Assembly: GCA_023419605.1 (NCBI GenBank)
Contig: JAEZXR010000116.1
Location: forward strand, 1-64,000
Reading direction: 5' to 3'
Source of the DNA: Bacillota bacterium
Lineage (GTDB): Bacteria; Bacillota; Clostridia; Acetivibrionales; JAEZXR01
Length of the DNA stretch: 64,000 nt
Position numbers and translations under genes: made by a program. Every line of letters begins with the position of its first letter. The stretch's first letter is position 1. Below the pieces are notes generated by a model that saw nothing but the letters and a program-made list of their open reading frames with translations, did not search any database and was not told where the DNA came from. This document shows positions 50,279 to 59,164 of the stretch, piece after piece.

Positions 50279-51358
50279 TTATCTTCCTGTCCAGCTTCCA
50301 TTCTTCCGATGCTCCTTCGAGAATTTGCTCAGCTTCTTGTTTTGCTGTTTCTGCGCCATCTGAAGCTGCCGATTTTCCTTCGATTCTACATACTTTGCCT
50401 CCTTTTTCAGCTTTAGGTAATTTTCATACCGCATAGGGTCCAGGGTTCCATCCGCCAGCGCTCTCTTTACAGCACAGCCAGGCTCCCTGTGATGCTTGCA
50501 ATCATTAAATCTGCAATTCGCTGCGATCTCTGAAATATCGGAAAATGCATCTCCAAGTCCTTCCTCCGCATTAACAATTCCCAATTCCCGCATCCCCGGG
50601 GTGTCCAGCAGCACACCGCCCTGTGGCAAAAGAACCATCTGCCGGTGAGTGGTGGTATGCCGCCCCCGGTCATCGTCCTCACGGGCGGCAGAAGTTTTCA
50701 GCACTTCCTTTCCTGCCAGAGCATTGATCAGGGTAGACTTCCCTACACCGGAGGAACCTAGCATAACCATAGTTACTCCTGTGCTAAGGTAGGCCTGGAG
50801 TTCTGCCAGCCCGGTTCCGTTTACGGCACTTACCGCGTGAACCTTCACTCCCGGAGCAACAGCTTCCACCTCCAGCACCTTCCTCTCTACATCCTCGCAT
50901 AAATCCGCCTTGCTGAGAATGATTGCGGGAATGGCTCCACTTTCCCAGGATAAGGTCAGATAGCGTTCAATGCGTCGCAAATTGTAATTTTTGTTTAAGG
51001 AAGTGCAAATAAACACGATATCAAAATTAGCTGCTACTACCTGTATTCCATCAGCACTCCAGGAATCCCTTCGTATGAACTGGGTTTTTCGCGGCAGAAT
51101 ATCGTGAATAATCGCCCGATCTTCACTACCGGCAGCCTCCAGCACCACCCAATCCCCCACAGCAGGGTATCCCCCCTTTTCTTCCAGGTGGTAGTGGTAT
51201 TTTCCCGAAACCTCGGCAAAACGTTCACCGGATTCGCAAACAACGCGGTAGAGGCCGCGATGTTCGGTAATGATCCGGGCAGGCACGAGGCCTGGCTGTG
51301 AATTTTCATTAAAAGCATCTTTCATTTCACTGTTAAAACCATATTGTTCTAAAATCAT
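50279..51358 (-). CDS. rsgA: Ribosome small-subunit-dependent GTPase A
   Basis: 359 residues. N-terminal OB fold (~25-95), then a circularly permuted GTPase with G4 SKADLC before G1 LGSSGVGKSTLIN and G3 DTPGMREL. A C-terminal zinc finger follows, CRFNDCKHHREPGCAVKRAL. The last ~50 residues are a basic Lys/Gln-rich tail. RsgA checks late 30S maturation and is released from mature 30S upon GTP hydrolysis. The longer tail separates it from the housekeeping YloQ form; it may be a second copy. It is preceded by a leader ORF and two terminators. Confidence 0.94.
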   Translation of the reverse strand: MILEQYGFNSEMKDAFNENSQPGLVPARIITEHRGLYRVVCESGERFAEVSGKYHYHLEEKGGYPAVGDWVVLEAAGSEDRAIIHDILPRKTQFIRRDSWSADGIQVVAANFDIVFICTSLNKNYNLRRIERYLTLSWESGAIPAIILSKADLCEDVERKVLEVEAVAPGVKVHAVSAVNGTGLAELQAYLSTGVTMVMLGSSGVGKSTLINALAGKEVLKTSAAREDDDRGRHTTTHRQMVLLPQGGVLLDTPGMRELGIVNAEEGLGDAFSDISEIAANCRFNDCKHHREPGCAVKRALADGTLDPMRYENYLKLKKEAKYVESKENRQLQMAQKQQNKKLSKFSKEHRKNGSWTGR

Positions 51359-51411
51359 ATTTCCTCCTAAATAACATAGCAGTATTGGATTATCTTAAAA
51401 AAGGACATAAA

Positions 51412-51480
51412 AATCCCGCAGAAGCATAACCTTTTTCTGCGGGATGATACTTAAAAAGGCACGAGAAGCCTTCTCGTGCC
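51412..51480 (-). terminator. Two tandem terminators in the rsgA leader
   Basis: Minus strand: GGCACGAGAAGGCTTCTCGTGCC then TTTTTAAG (51453-51480), and ATCCCGCAGAA...TTCTGCGGGAT then TTTTTATG (51410-51445). Both lie between the promoter and rsgA, so most transcripts should stop here unless something intervenes. Confidence 0.8.
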
Positions 51481-51599
51481 GGTTATTAAAACAAATCGTA
51501 TGGCGGAAAGGTTATTCGCAGCGCTGTAAAAGGCAACGAAAATAAAAGCTCCTATCGTGGGCTTTCCATTTTATAAAGGGCCTTTTACACAATATTCAG

Positions 51600-51632
51600 T
51601 TACGTAGAAATCACCTCAAAAACTTTTCTCAT
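51600..51632 (-). CDS. 10-codon leader peptide upstream of rsgA
   Basis: ATG AGA AAA ... ACG TAA encodes MRKVFEVIST. It has the best ribosome site of the region, AAAGGAGGGG 8 nt upstream, and lies ~45 nt after a good promoter and ~120 nt before the first of two terminators. The spacing is that of attenuator leader peptides, in which a stalled ribosome changes downstream folding. GGCGAAAGG in its ribosome site can pair with CCTTTCCGCC (51502-51511), an extra hint of alternative structure. Translation is not proven. Confidence 0.6.
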   Translation of the reverse strand: MRKVFEVIST

Positions 51633-51681
51633 CGAATCAATCCCCTCCTTTCGCCTTGGGTCCTATGCCAATTCTACTCTT

Positions 51682-51711
51682 ATTCTATTCCTTCTGCTGA
51701 TGCAGGGTCAA
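51682..51711 (-). promoter_or_regulatory. Promoter of the rsgA leader
   Basis: Minus strand: -35 TTGACC (51706-51711), 18-bp spacer containing CTGC-ATCA-GCAG, -10 TAGAAT (51682-51687). The symmetric spacer might be an operator. Confidence 0.65.
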
Positions 51712-51947
51712 GAGAATAAACAGTTATAATGATTCTGTATTCAGCAATAACGTACCAGACAGTCTCTTTCTACTAGCAGGCATATACAAATATGCCTGTG
51801 ATTTCTGTCTACTTTTCCAAAAACTTAGTAGTATATTCCAAAATATAAGAAAAATTCATATGGAATGAAAGATCTGTTGCAGAGGAACACTGAATATAAT
51901 AAAATACCCTTGCTTGTATTTAAAAAGGTATATAAAGGAATTATCAT

Positions 51948-53384
51948 ATGAGCTATAATTTGCTGACTGCATTGGATATATTGCTTTTAATAAACTCTAT
52001 TGTTATTATCATTCTAATTGTTTTAGAACGGAGAAAGCCGGAGAAAACTATTGCGTGGATCTTAGTCCTGGCTCTGTTTCCTTATTTAGGTATCCTCTTT
52101 TACGTGCTTATTGGTAGAATGTGGCATAAAAGGAAACCGCCAAAGGGCTTTTCCACGTATAATCGGGAAATCATGCAGCGCCTTATCCGCAGACTGGAAG
52201 ACCATGAAATTATTCCCCTGGTCCGGCTGCTGATGAACAACAGCAATTCTCCCCTATTTATAAACAATCAAATAAAAATCTTCAGGGATGGTACCGAGAA
52301 ATTTCCCGCTTTACTGGAGGAAATTCAAAAAGCAGAGCATCATATCCACCTTGAATATTTCATCGTGCACAATGATCTCATTGGAAATCAGATCCAAAGG
52401 CTTTTGATAGAAAAAGCCCGGGAGGGGGTAAAAGTCCGATTCATCATCGACCGGATCGGGTCTTTCAAAACCTCCTGGGCCTTCTATTCCGAGATGCAGG
52501 CCGCCGGTGTCGATGTTGTGTCCTACCCCTATGTCCTTTCCCGGTTTCTCAATAAGCTGAACATACAGCTCAACTATCGAAATCATCGGAAAATCGTGGT
52601 CATTGACGGAAAAGTAGGCTTTATCGGGGGTGCCAACATCGGGGATGAATATTGGGGACTCGGCAAAATGGGGTATTGGAGGGATACCCATCTCATGATA
52701 AGGGGAGATTTCGTATATGGGCTCCAGGCTGTCTTTTTTGATGACTTTCTTACCATCAAAAGAACCCACGCCCGTAATGTCTTTTTTAACGAAGCCTTGA
52801 AGAAATACTACCCTTCCGATGATGTTCCAAAAGGAAGCATGATGCAGTTTGCCACCAGCGGGCCGGATACCGAGCAGCCTGCCATTATGCAGTCCATTTT
52901 GAAAATGATTTCTGTTGCCGAAAGTAATATTTACATTACTACGCCTTATTTTGTGCCTAACGAAAGCATTATGGATGCCCTGCGGTCCGCCGCCCTCGCC
53001 GGTGTTGATGTACGGATCATTTTTCCGGGAAAATACGACCACTATATTGTATTTAAGGCTTCCATGACCTACCTGAGCGAACTCACTACCTATGGAGCCA
53101 AAGTATATTTCTATGACAATAAGGCTTTTCTGCATGCCAAAGTCATAACCATTGATGGAAAAATAGCTTCTGTCGGCAGCTCCAATATGGATGTGCGCAG
53201 TTTTTTTCTTAATTATGAGCTAAACGCTGTAATCTATGATGAAAAAGTAGTTTCGGAACTGGACAGGATGTTTTTCGAAGACATCCGTGCCAGTGTTTAT
53301 ATAAGCAATGAGTACTTCGACAAGCTCTCCGTCTTTGATAAATTCATCCAGGCTATTGCCAGGATCTTCTCGGCACTGTTATAG
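51948..53384 (+). CDS. cls: Cardiolipin synthase
   Basis: 478 residues. Two N-terminal membrane helices (~7-28, ~38-60) precede two phospholipase-D motifs: NHRKIVVIDGKVGFIGGANIGDEYW (~215) and HAKVITIDGKIASVGSSNMD (~395). The enzyme joins two phosphatidylglycerols to cardiolipin and glycerol at the membrane. Typical length. Start ATG 51948 with AAGGAATTATC upstream. A membrane-bound MutS-like gene follows 142 nt downstream. Confidence 0.95.
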   Translation: MSYNLLTALDILLLINSIVIIILIVLERRKPEKTIAWILVLALFPYLGILFYVLIGRMWHKRKPPKGFSTYNREIMQRLIRRLEDHEIIPLVRLLMNNSNSPLFINNQIKIFRDGTEKFPALLEEIQKAEHHIHLEYFIVHNDLIGNQIQRLLIEKAREGVKVRFIIDRIGSFKTSWAFYSEMQAAGVDVVSYPYVLSRFLNKLNIQLNYRNHRKIVVIDGKVGFIGGANIGDEYWGLGKMGYWRDTHLMIRGDFVYGLQAVFFDDFLTIKRTHARNVFFNEALKKYYPSDDVPKGSMMQFATSGPDTEQPAIMQSILKMISVAESNIYITTPYFVPNESIMDALRSAALAGVDVRIIFPGKYDHYIVFKASMTYLSELTTYGAKVYFYDNKAFLHAKVITIDGKIASVGSSNMDVRSFFLNYELNAVIYDEKVVSELDRMFFEDIRASVYISNEYFDKLSVFDKFIQAIARIFSALL

Positions 53385-53526
53385 TACTCCAGCCTGTACA
53401 AATTTTATCCGTACCGCCTCTGCTTCATTGGAATTTTTGAAAAAACCGCGTATAATAAGAGAGGATGAAGTTGCATCTTCACCGGTCTTGGGACCAAGCA
53501 AATGTAAAAAACGAAAGGTCAATTTT

Positions 53527-55200
53527 ATGGATAATGGATATTTATTTGCCGGCATTGTTGTGCTGATCCTTTTTACCAGCCTACTGTCAAGATTTATAAA
53601 TTCAGTCCGGTACTCAAAAAAAATCAAGGCACAAATTGTGCATCGTTGGGGCAAGGAACCTAAAAAAGTTAAACCGGAGAAGCTGAAGTTTATAGCAACC
53701 TACTTCAACGATACCTACCGTGAAAAAGCCCAGCAGCATAGCATCGATAACATTACCTGGAATGATCTGGACATGGACAGAATTTTTATGCGCATTAACA
53801 ACACCGGTTCCAGTGTTGGTGAAGAATACCTTTACTCGCTGCTGCGGGAACCAGTTTTCGATGTTGAAACCTTGAAGGAAAGGGGCCGGCTGATCGAATT
53901 TTTTCAGAAAAACCCCGCCCAGCGAGAAAAGCTTCAACTGGCTCTGGCAAAGCTCGGTAAAATTGATGATATCAACATATCCGACTACTTTACGGGAAGT
54001 GCTCCCAAGCCCACAGGCCGGGGTATATTATATAACCTGCTGGGCCTTATCGCCTTTGTGGCTCCTGCTGCGATTATTTTTAATTTTCCTCTGGGGCTGA
54101 TGGTCTTTATTATTGCTTTTGCTGTCAATATGACTTTGTACTATCAATCCAAAAACGAACTCGGCTCCCGTTTGGAATCTTTAAACTACGTAGTCCGGCT
54201 GATCCAGTGCGCTAAAAATGTCATCCAGACGGATATTCCGGAAATAAGAGACTCTATCCGAACACTCTCTATTTCCTATAAAAACCTTAAGCCCATCAGT
54301 AAAAAGGCTTTTAACCTCCTGTATACCAGTGGTGATGTTTTCGTCGAATACGTAAAAATCGCTTATTTGCGGGAGCTGGCCAGTTATGAGAGTATCTCCC
54401 GCCTCCTGGCCCGCTATAATGAAGATTTGCGGGTTATCTATGAAACCATCGGTCTATTGGACAGTCTCGTGTCAGTGGCCTCCTTTCGGGAAAGCCTGAA
54501 TTATTGGTGCGTACCGGACCTGGAAGGAGATAGCAGGAAACTGGTTTCCAAAAAGGCTTATCACCCCCTCATTAAGGACCCGGTTTCCAATTCTCTGGAA
54601 ACGGACAAGTCCCTGCTGATTACAGGTTCCAATGCCTCCGGGAAATCTACCTTCATAAAAACCACAGCCATCAACGCCCTGCTGGCCCAGTCTATCTACA
54701 CCTGTCTGGCGGAGGAATACAGCACCTGTCTCTTCAAGGTGTTCAGTTCCATGGCCTTGCGGGATGACCTCATGAGCAGCGAGAGCTATTATATCGCAGA
54801 AATCAAATCCTTAAAAAGAATTTTCGACCACCTGGAGAATAACCTCCCCTGCCTCTGCTTTATCGATGAAGTGCTGCGAGGCACCAATACCATTGAAAGG
54901 ATTGCGGCATCTTCCCAGGTACTATTCAGCCTGAGCCAGAGCAATTGTCTCTGTATAACGGCCACTCATGATATCGAACTGACGAGGATGCTGGAAGACA
55001 ACTTCATCAACTACCACTTTCAGGAGCAGATCACCGATGAGGGAATTACCTTTGATTATAAGCTCTACCCCGGACGCTCCCATACCCGGAATGCCATTAA
55101 GCTGCTAAAATTCATCGGCTATGACGAAAGTATTGTAACCAGTGCGGAGGACAGGGCGCAAAAATTTCTGGCCGAAGGCAAATGGGACAAAGTCCGGTAA
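53527..55200 (+). CDS. Membrane-anchored MutS-like ATPase
   Basis: 557 residues from ATG 53527 (AAAGGTC); a longer frame from 53308 overlaps cls out of frame and is rejected. One N-terminal helix (~6-25), a MutS core/lever-like region, a hydrophobic pair in the middle (~180-225), and a C-terminal MutS ATPase domain. That domain has Walker A LLITGSNASGKSTFIK, Walker B CLCFIDEVLRGTNTIER and the signature ATHDIEL. It lacks the MutS mismatch-recognition domain and the Smr nuclease of MutS2, so it is unlikely to be a mismatch-repair protein. Function unknown; membrane location is the striking feature. Confidence 0.88.
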   Translation: MDNGYLFAGIVVLILFTSLLSRFINSVRYSKKIKAQIVHRWGKEPKKVKPEKLKFIATYFNDTYREKAQQHSIDNITWNDLDMDRIFMRINNTGSSVGEEYLYSLLREPVFDVETLKERGRLIEFFQKNPAQREKLQLALAKLGKIDDINISDYFTGSAPKPTGRGILYNLLGLIAFVAPAAIIFNFPLGLMVFIIAFAVNMTLYYQSKNELGSRLESLNYVVRLIQCAKNVIQTDIPEIRDSIRTLSISYKNLKPISKKAFNLLYTSGDVFVEYVKIAYLRELASYESISRLLARYNEDLRVIYETIGLLDSLVSVASFRESLNYWCVPDLEGDSRKLVSKKAYHPLIKDPVSNSLETDKSLLITGSNASGKSTFIKTTAINALLAQSIYTCLAEEYSTCLFKVFSSMALRDDLMSSESYYIAEIKSLKRIFDHLENNLPCLCFIDEVLRGTNTIERIAASSQVLFSLSQSNCLCITATHDIELTRMLEDNFINYHFQEQITDEGITFDYKLYPGRSHTRNAIKLLKFIGYDESIVTSAEDRAQKFLAEGKWDKVR

Positions 55201-55206
55201 GCTGCA

Positions 55207-55247
55207 TAATAAAAAGAGGCAAAGAACTTCTTTGCCTCTTTTTATTA
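55207..55247. terminator. Convergent terminator between the MutS-like and MFS genes
   Basis: AATAAAAAGAGGCAAAGA pairs with TCTTTGCCTCTTTTTATT, usable in both directions. Confidence 0.88.
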
Positions 55248-55278
55248 TGTTACTTTTTATATGCAGTGCATTTATAAT

Positions 55279-56664
55279 CTATCCACTAATTCCTTTCACT
55301 TTCTGAACCGCCTTCTGGATCGTGTCTTTCCCCATCGACATGAGCAAATCCTTTTGAACACTATTCTTAAAGACAATACGGATGTAGAATGCGCACGCAA
55401 ACAGAAGAATTCCCGATAATCCGAATACTACCTGCATTTTTGTTACAGGCACCATTAAAAGCTGGAAGGTGCGGCCGTCCAGGAGCTTTACAATATACGA
55501 GCCCAAAGCAGAGCATGCAAATCCTACAATCCCCCCGATAGCGGCGTTAAAGCCCAGGTAAACGGTTCTCCCCTTTTCCGGAGAGTAGTCAAACTGCATG
55601 TTGAAAAGGGCAATGTTGATTCCTCCCCAGGCAATCCCCCCAAGAATCTGATTGATGGGCATCAGGATGTACACATTAGCCGGTGTGGTGAAAAACCAGA
55701 TGGAATGGCATAGGGCCAGAATTCCTATGGTAGCCATTGTCACCGTAGGCCAGGAAGTTCGATCGGCAAGCTTGCCCCACAGCCTTGCGCTGACAACCAG
55801 AAATACGGAAGTGATCATATTGCAAATCGTAATGTAGGTGTAGCCCAGATTCAACCCCGTTACCATATAAACGGAAAAAAACGGCGCTCCGATCTGCAGT
55901 CCGATATTCCACATTAAAAAGAGTCCGATAACCTTTTTAAACTTTTTATCGTGTAAAGGCACCGTAAAGATTTCCTTCAAATTGGGTATTGTGGCACTTT
56001 TCTGCGCAGGAGGCTCCTTAATGGAGGACAGCAGCAAGAAGTTTATGACTGCGAAAACAAGTGCCATGGAAAATACCAGAATAAATCCTGTGTATTCCAT
56101 GCCATTATTTTTATAGACATCCAATACCCTTCCCATGATCAGGTTAAAAACCGTAGAAACCCCAAATATTATCGAATCCCTGGTACCAAAATATCCTCCC
56201 CGGTCCCGTGGGTCCGTCAAACTCACAATCCAGTTGGAAGCCGCCGGTGTCGCAAAGGACGTGCAGGCATAGGAAATAAAATATACTGCCCATATGGTGT
56301 AAAGACGAGCACTCATTTCCGTAACCAGCAGTGGAATAAAGACCATACCTCCCAGCAGCAGCCGGTGAATAAAGGAAAATATCGAAACCCAGATTTTTCT
56401 TCGACTTAAGTTTTCAAAAACCATAGGACTGAGAATCTGAATAATGCCGGCCAGAGCCGGAACCGCGCCGATCAGTCCGTTAAAACTGTCATCGGCTCCC
56501 ATAAGATTTGCAAAACCAGCCAGATAAGCGCCGCTGGTAAGAACAAATATTGTTCTTGCGGACACCCCTTCCAGAATAAACAGCTTTCTTCCTCGCCGCT
56601 TCTCTTTCTCACCAACCGGAGTACGGTTGAAGTAGATGTTTTCTATAACCCCTTTAAATCCCAT
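55279..56664 (-). CDS. MFS transporter
   Basis: 461 residues, about twelve helices. A long cytosolic N-terminus (PVGEKEKRRGRKLFILEGV) is followed by GLIGAVPALAGIIQILSP and the loop-2/3-type segment LTDPRDRGGYFGTRDSIIFG. The central loop (~205-225) is short. The substrate is unclear; neighbours give no hint. A similar clade is annotated only as MFS in Clostridia. Confidence 0.85.
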   Translation of the reverse strand: MGFKGVIENIYFNRTPVGEKEKRRGRKLFILEGVSARTIFVLTSGAYLAGFANLMGADDSFNGLIGAVPALAGIIQILSPMVFENLSRRKIWVSIFSFIHRLLLGGMVFIPLLVTEMSARLYTIWAVYFISYACTSFATPAASNWIVSLTDPRDRGGYFGTRDSIIFGVSTVFNLIMGRVLDVYKNNGMEYTGFILVFSMALVFAVINFLLLSSIKEPPAQKSATIPNLKEIFTVPLHDKKFKKVIGLFLMWNIGLQIGAPFFSVYMVTGLNLGYTYITICNMITSVFLVVSARLWGKLADRTSWPTVTMATIGILALCHSIWFFTTPANVYILMPINQILGGIAWGGINIALFNMQFDYSPEKGRTVYLGFNAAIGGIVGFACSALGSYIVKLLDGRTFQLLMVPVTKMQVVFGLSGILLFACAFYIRIVFKNSVQKDLLMSMGKDTIQKAVQKVKGISG

Positions 56665-56924
56665 AGTATATCTCCTGCATCTGCACCGTCGTCTCTGGCT
56701 CTATTTGTTATTCGTTTTATCCCCTGTATACTTCACTATTATAACAGCTTAGTCTCATATTACAATAAACAATAAAGCTTTTTTAAAAAAAGAATTACAT
56801 AGCCGTCGATTGAATGAACTCCTGCCGTACATCCTATTGTATTCATCGGAACTGCGGGGAAAAGAGTTAACATAAAAGCACTCACACGCTATGTTTTTTT
56901 CCCGGCAGATTCAGTCAGCACACT

Positions 56925-57824
56925 TTATGTAACCCCAATCTCCCGCAAAAACTCCCCGACCTGTCTGTCATACTCCTCCCGGTTGTTCCAGTAAGCCTGT
57001 GCGTGACCCGCATTGGGCGCCAGGTATAATTTCTTCAACCCGGGCTTTACTTTATACATCTCCATACTCATCTCCTTGGGAATATAGCGGTCCTCCTGCC
57101 CATGCACAAAGAATACGGGAGTCAGCACCCTTTTCATATCTCTGACAGGGGATACACTGCCATAAGACATGCCGGTACGGAATCGGGTTACAAGATCCGA
57201 TAACGGAATGATGGGGAAAGACGGCATATGATACTCTTCATGAAGTCTATACGTAAATAATTCCGTTAGATCTGAATAGGGACAATCGGCTACGCAAAAG
57301 GCAATCCTCGGATCAATAGCCAGATGCTGCAGCACCGTGGCGGCTCCCATGGACTCGCCCATGGTACCGACTGTTCCTGAACCCAGCGTATTTATTACCC
57401 AGTCGGTCCAGGCTTTGAGGTCCTGCTTCTCATAATACCCGAAGGTTGTATTCTTCCCTCCGCTTTTACCGTGGTTCCTATGATCGTACAACAGTACGCT
57501 AAATCCCCTTTTTCGGAACAAATTCATATACTTGATGGATCCAAGGAGGGTCATGGTGATCCCATGACAGATAATGACGGTCTTTTGGGAACCCTTGACA
57601 GGGAAAAACCATCCATAAAGCTTATAGCCATAGGGAGATTGGATAATTACTTCCTCCTTCTCCAACCGGTCAAATTCTGCCTTTATCACTCTGCCGCTTT
57701 CCGTTTCCATGGACCAGGCTTGTTCATAGGTAAAGGTTTTCGGTAATATTGCCTTGCTGGAAAAGAAATAGGCTACCGCCAAAAGTACTGTTATAAAAAC
57801 AGCAAGGATTATTAGAATGATCAT
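56925..57824 (-). CDS. Alpha/beta hydrolase with N-terminal membrane anchor
   Basis: 299 residues. A hydrophobic N-terminal helix (~1-22) is followed by a hydrolase fold: oxyanion region VIICHGITMTLLG, DHRNHGKSGG, nucleophile elbow GTMGESMGAATVLQ, acid in HGQEDRYIPKEM and histidine in APNAGHAQAY. Resembles the YqkD/YfhR group of membrane-tethered cell-envelope esterases; the substrate is not known. Its leader contains a folded region at 57882-57950. Confidence 0.88.
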   Translation of the reverse strand: MIILIILAVFITVLLAVAYFFSSKAILPKTFTYEQAWSMETESGRVIKAEFDRLEKEEVIIQSPYGYKLYGWFFPVKGSQKTVIICHGITMTLLGSIKYMNLFRKRGFSVLLYDHRNHGKSGGKNTTFGYYEKQDLKAWTDWVINTLGSGTVGTMGESMGAATVLQHLAIDPRIAFCVADCPYSDLTELFTYRLHEEYHMPSFPIIPLSDLVTRFRTGMSYGSVSPVRDMKRVLTPVFFVHGQEDRYIPKEMSMEMYKVKPGLKKLYLAPNAGHAQAYWNNREEYDRQVGEFLREIGVT

Positions 57825-57881
57825 AGAAACATACCGCCCCCTCTATTTTTATTCACTCGTTTTACAGATACCTGCATTTAT

Positions 57882-57950
57882 ACAGCAGGCAATCTCTCCT
57901 CCAAACCACGGTTTTACCTTCCGCGCAGCCTAAGGTTTGACGTCTGCTGT
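57882..57950 (-). other. Structured leader of the alpha/beta hydrolase gene
   Basis: Minus strand: ACAGCAG pairs with CTGCTGT 60 nt later, and inside it CAAACC pairs with GGTTTG, enclosing TTAGGCTGCGCGGAAGG. A closed multi-branched layout just after a possible -10 (TATACT, 57962-57967) suggests an RNA element. I do not recognise a riboswitch class and see no T-run. Confidence 0.35.
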
Positions 57951-58028
57951 CTTTATTACAAGTATAATCCTTTTTAAAAAAGTTTAGAATCCCTCCGGAT
58001 AACTTTTTAAAACGAGCTGCCGGAATAT

Positions 58029-58075
58029 AAAAAGGCATGAAAACCGACCGGTTACTTTAGTTTTCATGCCTTTTT
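58029..58075. terminator. Terminator of mnmA, overlapping its stop codon
   Basis: AAAAAGGCATGAAAAC and GTTTTCATGCCTTTTT make a 16-bp stem; the mnmA stop TGA lies in the 5' arm of the minus strand. Confidence 0.85.
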
Positions 58076-59164
58076 ATAAATCCTGTCAATAACCCCACCT
58101 CCAAGGCAAAGCCGGTCCTGATAGAACACGACGAACTGTCCCGGAGTCACAGCTCTTTGCGGTTTATGGAAAAGTACCTCCCAGGTATTTTCCAGCTTCC
58201 GGTTCACAGTAACACCCTGGTCCGGCTGCCGGTACCGAAATTTGGCCGTACAGGTAAAGGTCTCTGCCTCAGGGAGGTCACTGACCCAGTGAACATCTGT
58301 TGCCAGCAGCCCTGTAGAAAGCAGGGCGGGATGATCTTCTCCCTGGGCCACATAAAGTATGTTTTCTTCCAGGTCCTTCTCCACCACAAACCACGGTTCG
58401 CCGGAGCCTTTTCCTCCGATTCCCAGCCCTTTTCTCTGCCCCAGGGTATAATACATGAGACCGTCATGCCGCCCCAGCATTTCACCGGAAAGGCTTCGTA
58501 TTTCTCCCGGTTGGGCGGGAAGATAATTAGAGAGGAATTCTTTGAAATCCCGCTCTCCAATAAAACAAATTCCCGTACTGTCCTTTTTTTCCGCTGTTTT
58601 CAGTCCTGCCTTTGCTGCTATCTCCCGCACTTCCCTTTTAGGAATATCAGCCAGTGGAAACAACGTTTTTGCTAGCTGGGATTGGCCTAGGGTGCAGAGA
58701 AAGTAACTCTGATCCTTACCTGGGTCCCTTCCCCGAAGAAGCTTATATTCCTTACCGTTATAATCAACCCCGGCGTAGTGCCCGGTTGCCAGATAATCGG
58801 CACCAATTTTCATGGCATAATCAAGAAAGGCTTTGAATTTCACTTCTTTATTGCACATGACATCGGGATTCGGAGTCCTTCCCCTTTTGTATTCATCCAG
58901 GAAATAAGTAAAAACCCGGTCCCAATATTCCTTTACGAAATTCACCGTATAATAGGGGATACCAATCTGATGGCATACGCGCACTACGTCTTCATAATCC
59001 TCCGTGGCAGTGCAGCAGCCATTTTCATCTTTTTCATCCCAATTCTTCATGAAAACGCCGATGACCCGATAGCCCTTTTCTTTCAGAAGCCAGGCAGCTA
59101 CGGAGGAATCCACACCGCCTGACATTCCCACAACAACCGTAGTATCTGCAACACTTCGGGTCAT
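58064..59164 (-). CDS. mnmA: tRNA-specific 2-thiouridylase
   Basis: 366 residues. PP-loop ATP site VVGMSGGVDSSVAAWLL at the N-terminus, catalytic cysteines in NPDVMCNKEVKF and STGICFIGERDF, and the C-terminal barrel GQRKGLGIGG. It adds sulfur to U34 of tRNAs for Lys, Glu and Gln, receiving it from a cysteine desulfurase (not in window). Its start overlaps the stop of the upstream flavin-type gene by 4 nt (ATGA). Confidence 0.96.
   Translation of the reverse strand: MTRSVADTTVVVGMSGGVDSSVAAWLLKEKGYRVIGVFMKNWDEKDENGCCTATEDYEDVVRVCHQIGIPYYTVNFVKEYWDRVFTYFLDEYKRGRTPNPDVMCNKEVKFKAFLDYAMKIGADYLATGHYAGVDYNGKEYKLLRGRDPGKDQSYFLCTLGQSQLAKTLFPLADIPKREVREIAAKAGLKTAEKKDSTGICFIGERDFKEFLSNYLPAQPGEIRSLSGEMLGRHDGLMYYTLGQRKGLGIGGKGSGEPWFVVEKDLEENILYVAQGEDHPALLSTGLLATDVHWVSDLPEAETFTCTAKFRYRQPDQGVTVNRKLENTWEVLFHKPQRAVTPGQFVVFYQDRLCLGGGVIDRIYKKA

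Noticed and set aside
51948..53527. MutS-like gene starting at 53308 inside cls
   Set aside because: The upstream part of that frame overlaps the cls coding region out of frame and has no ribosome site; ATG 53527 with AAAGGTC opens directly into the membrane helix.
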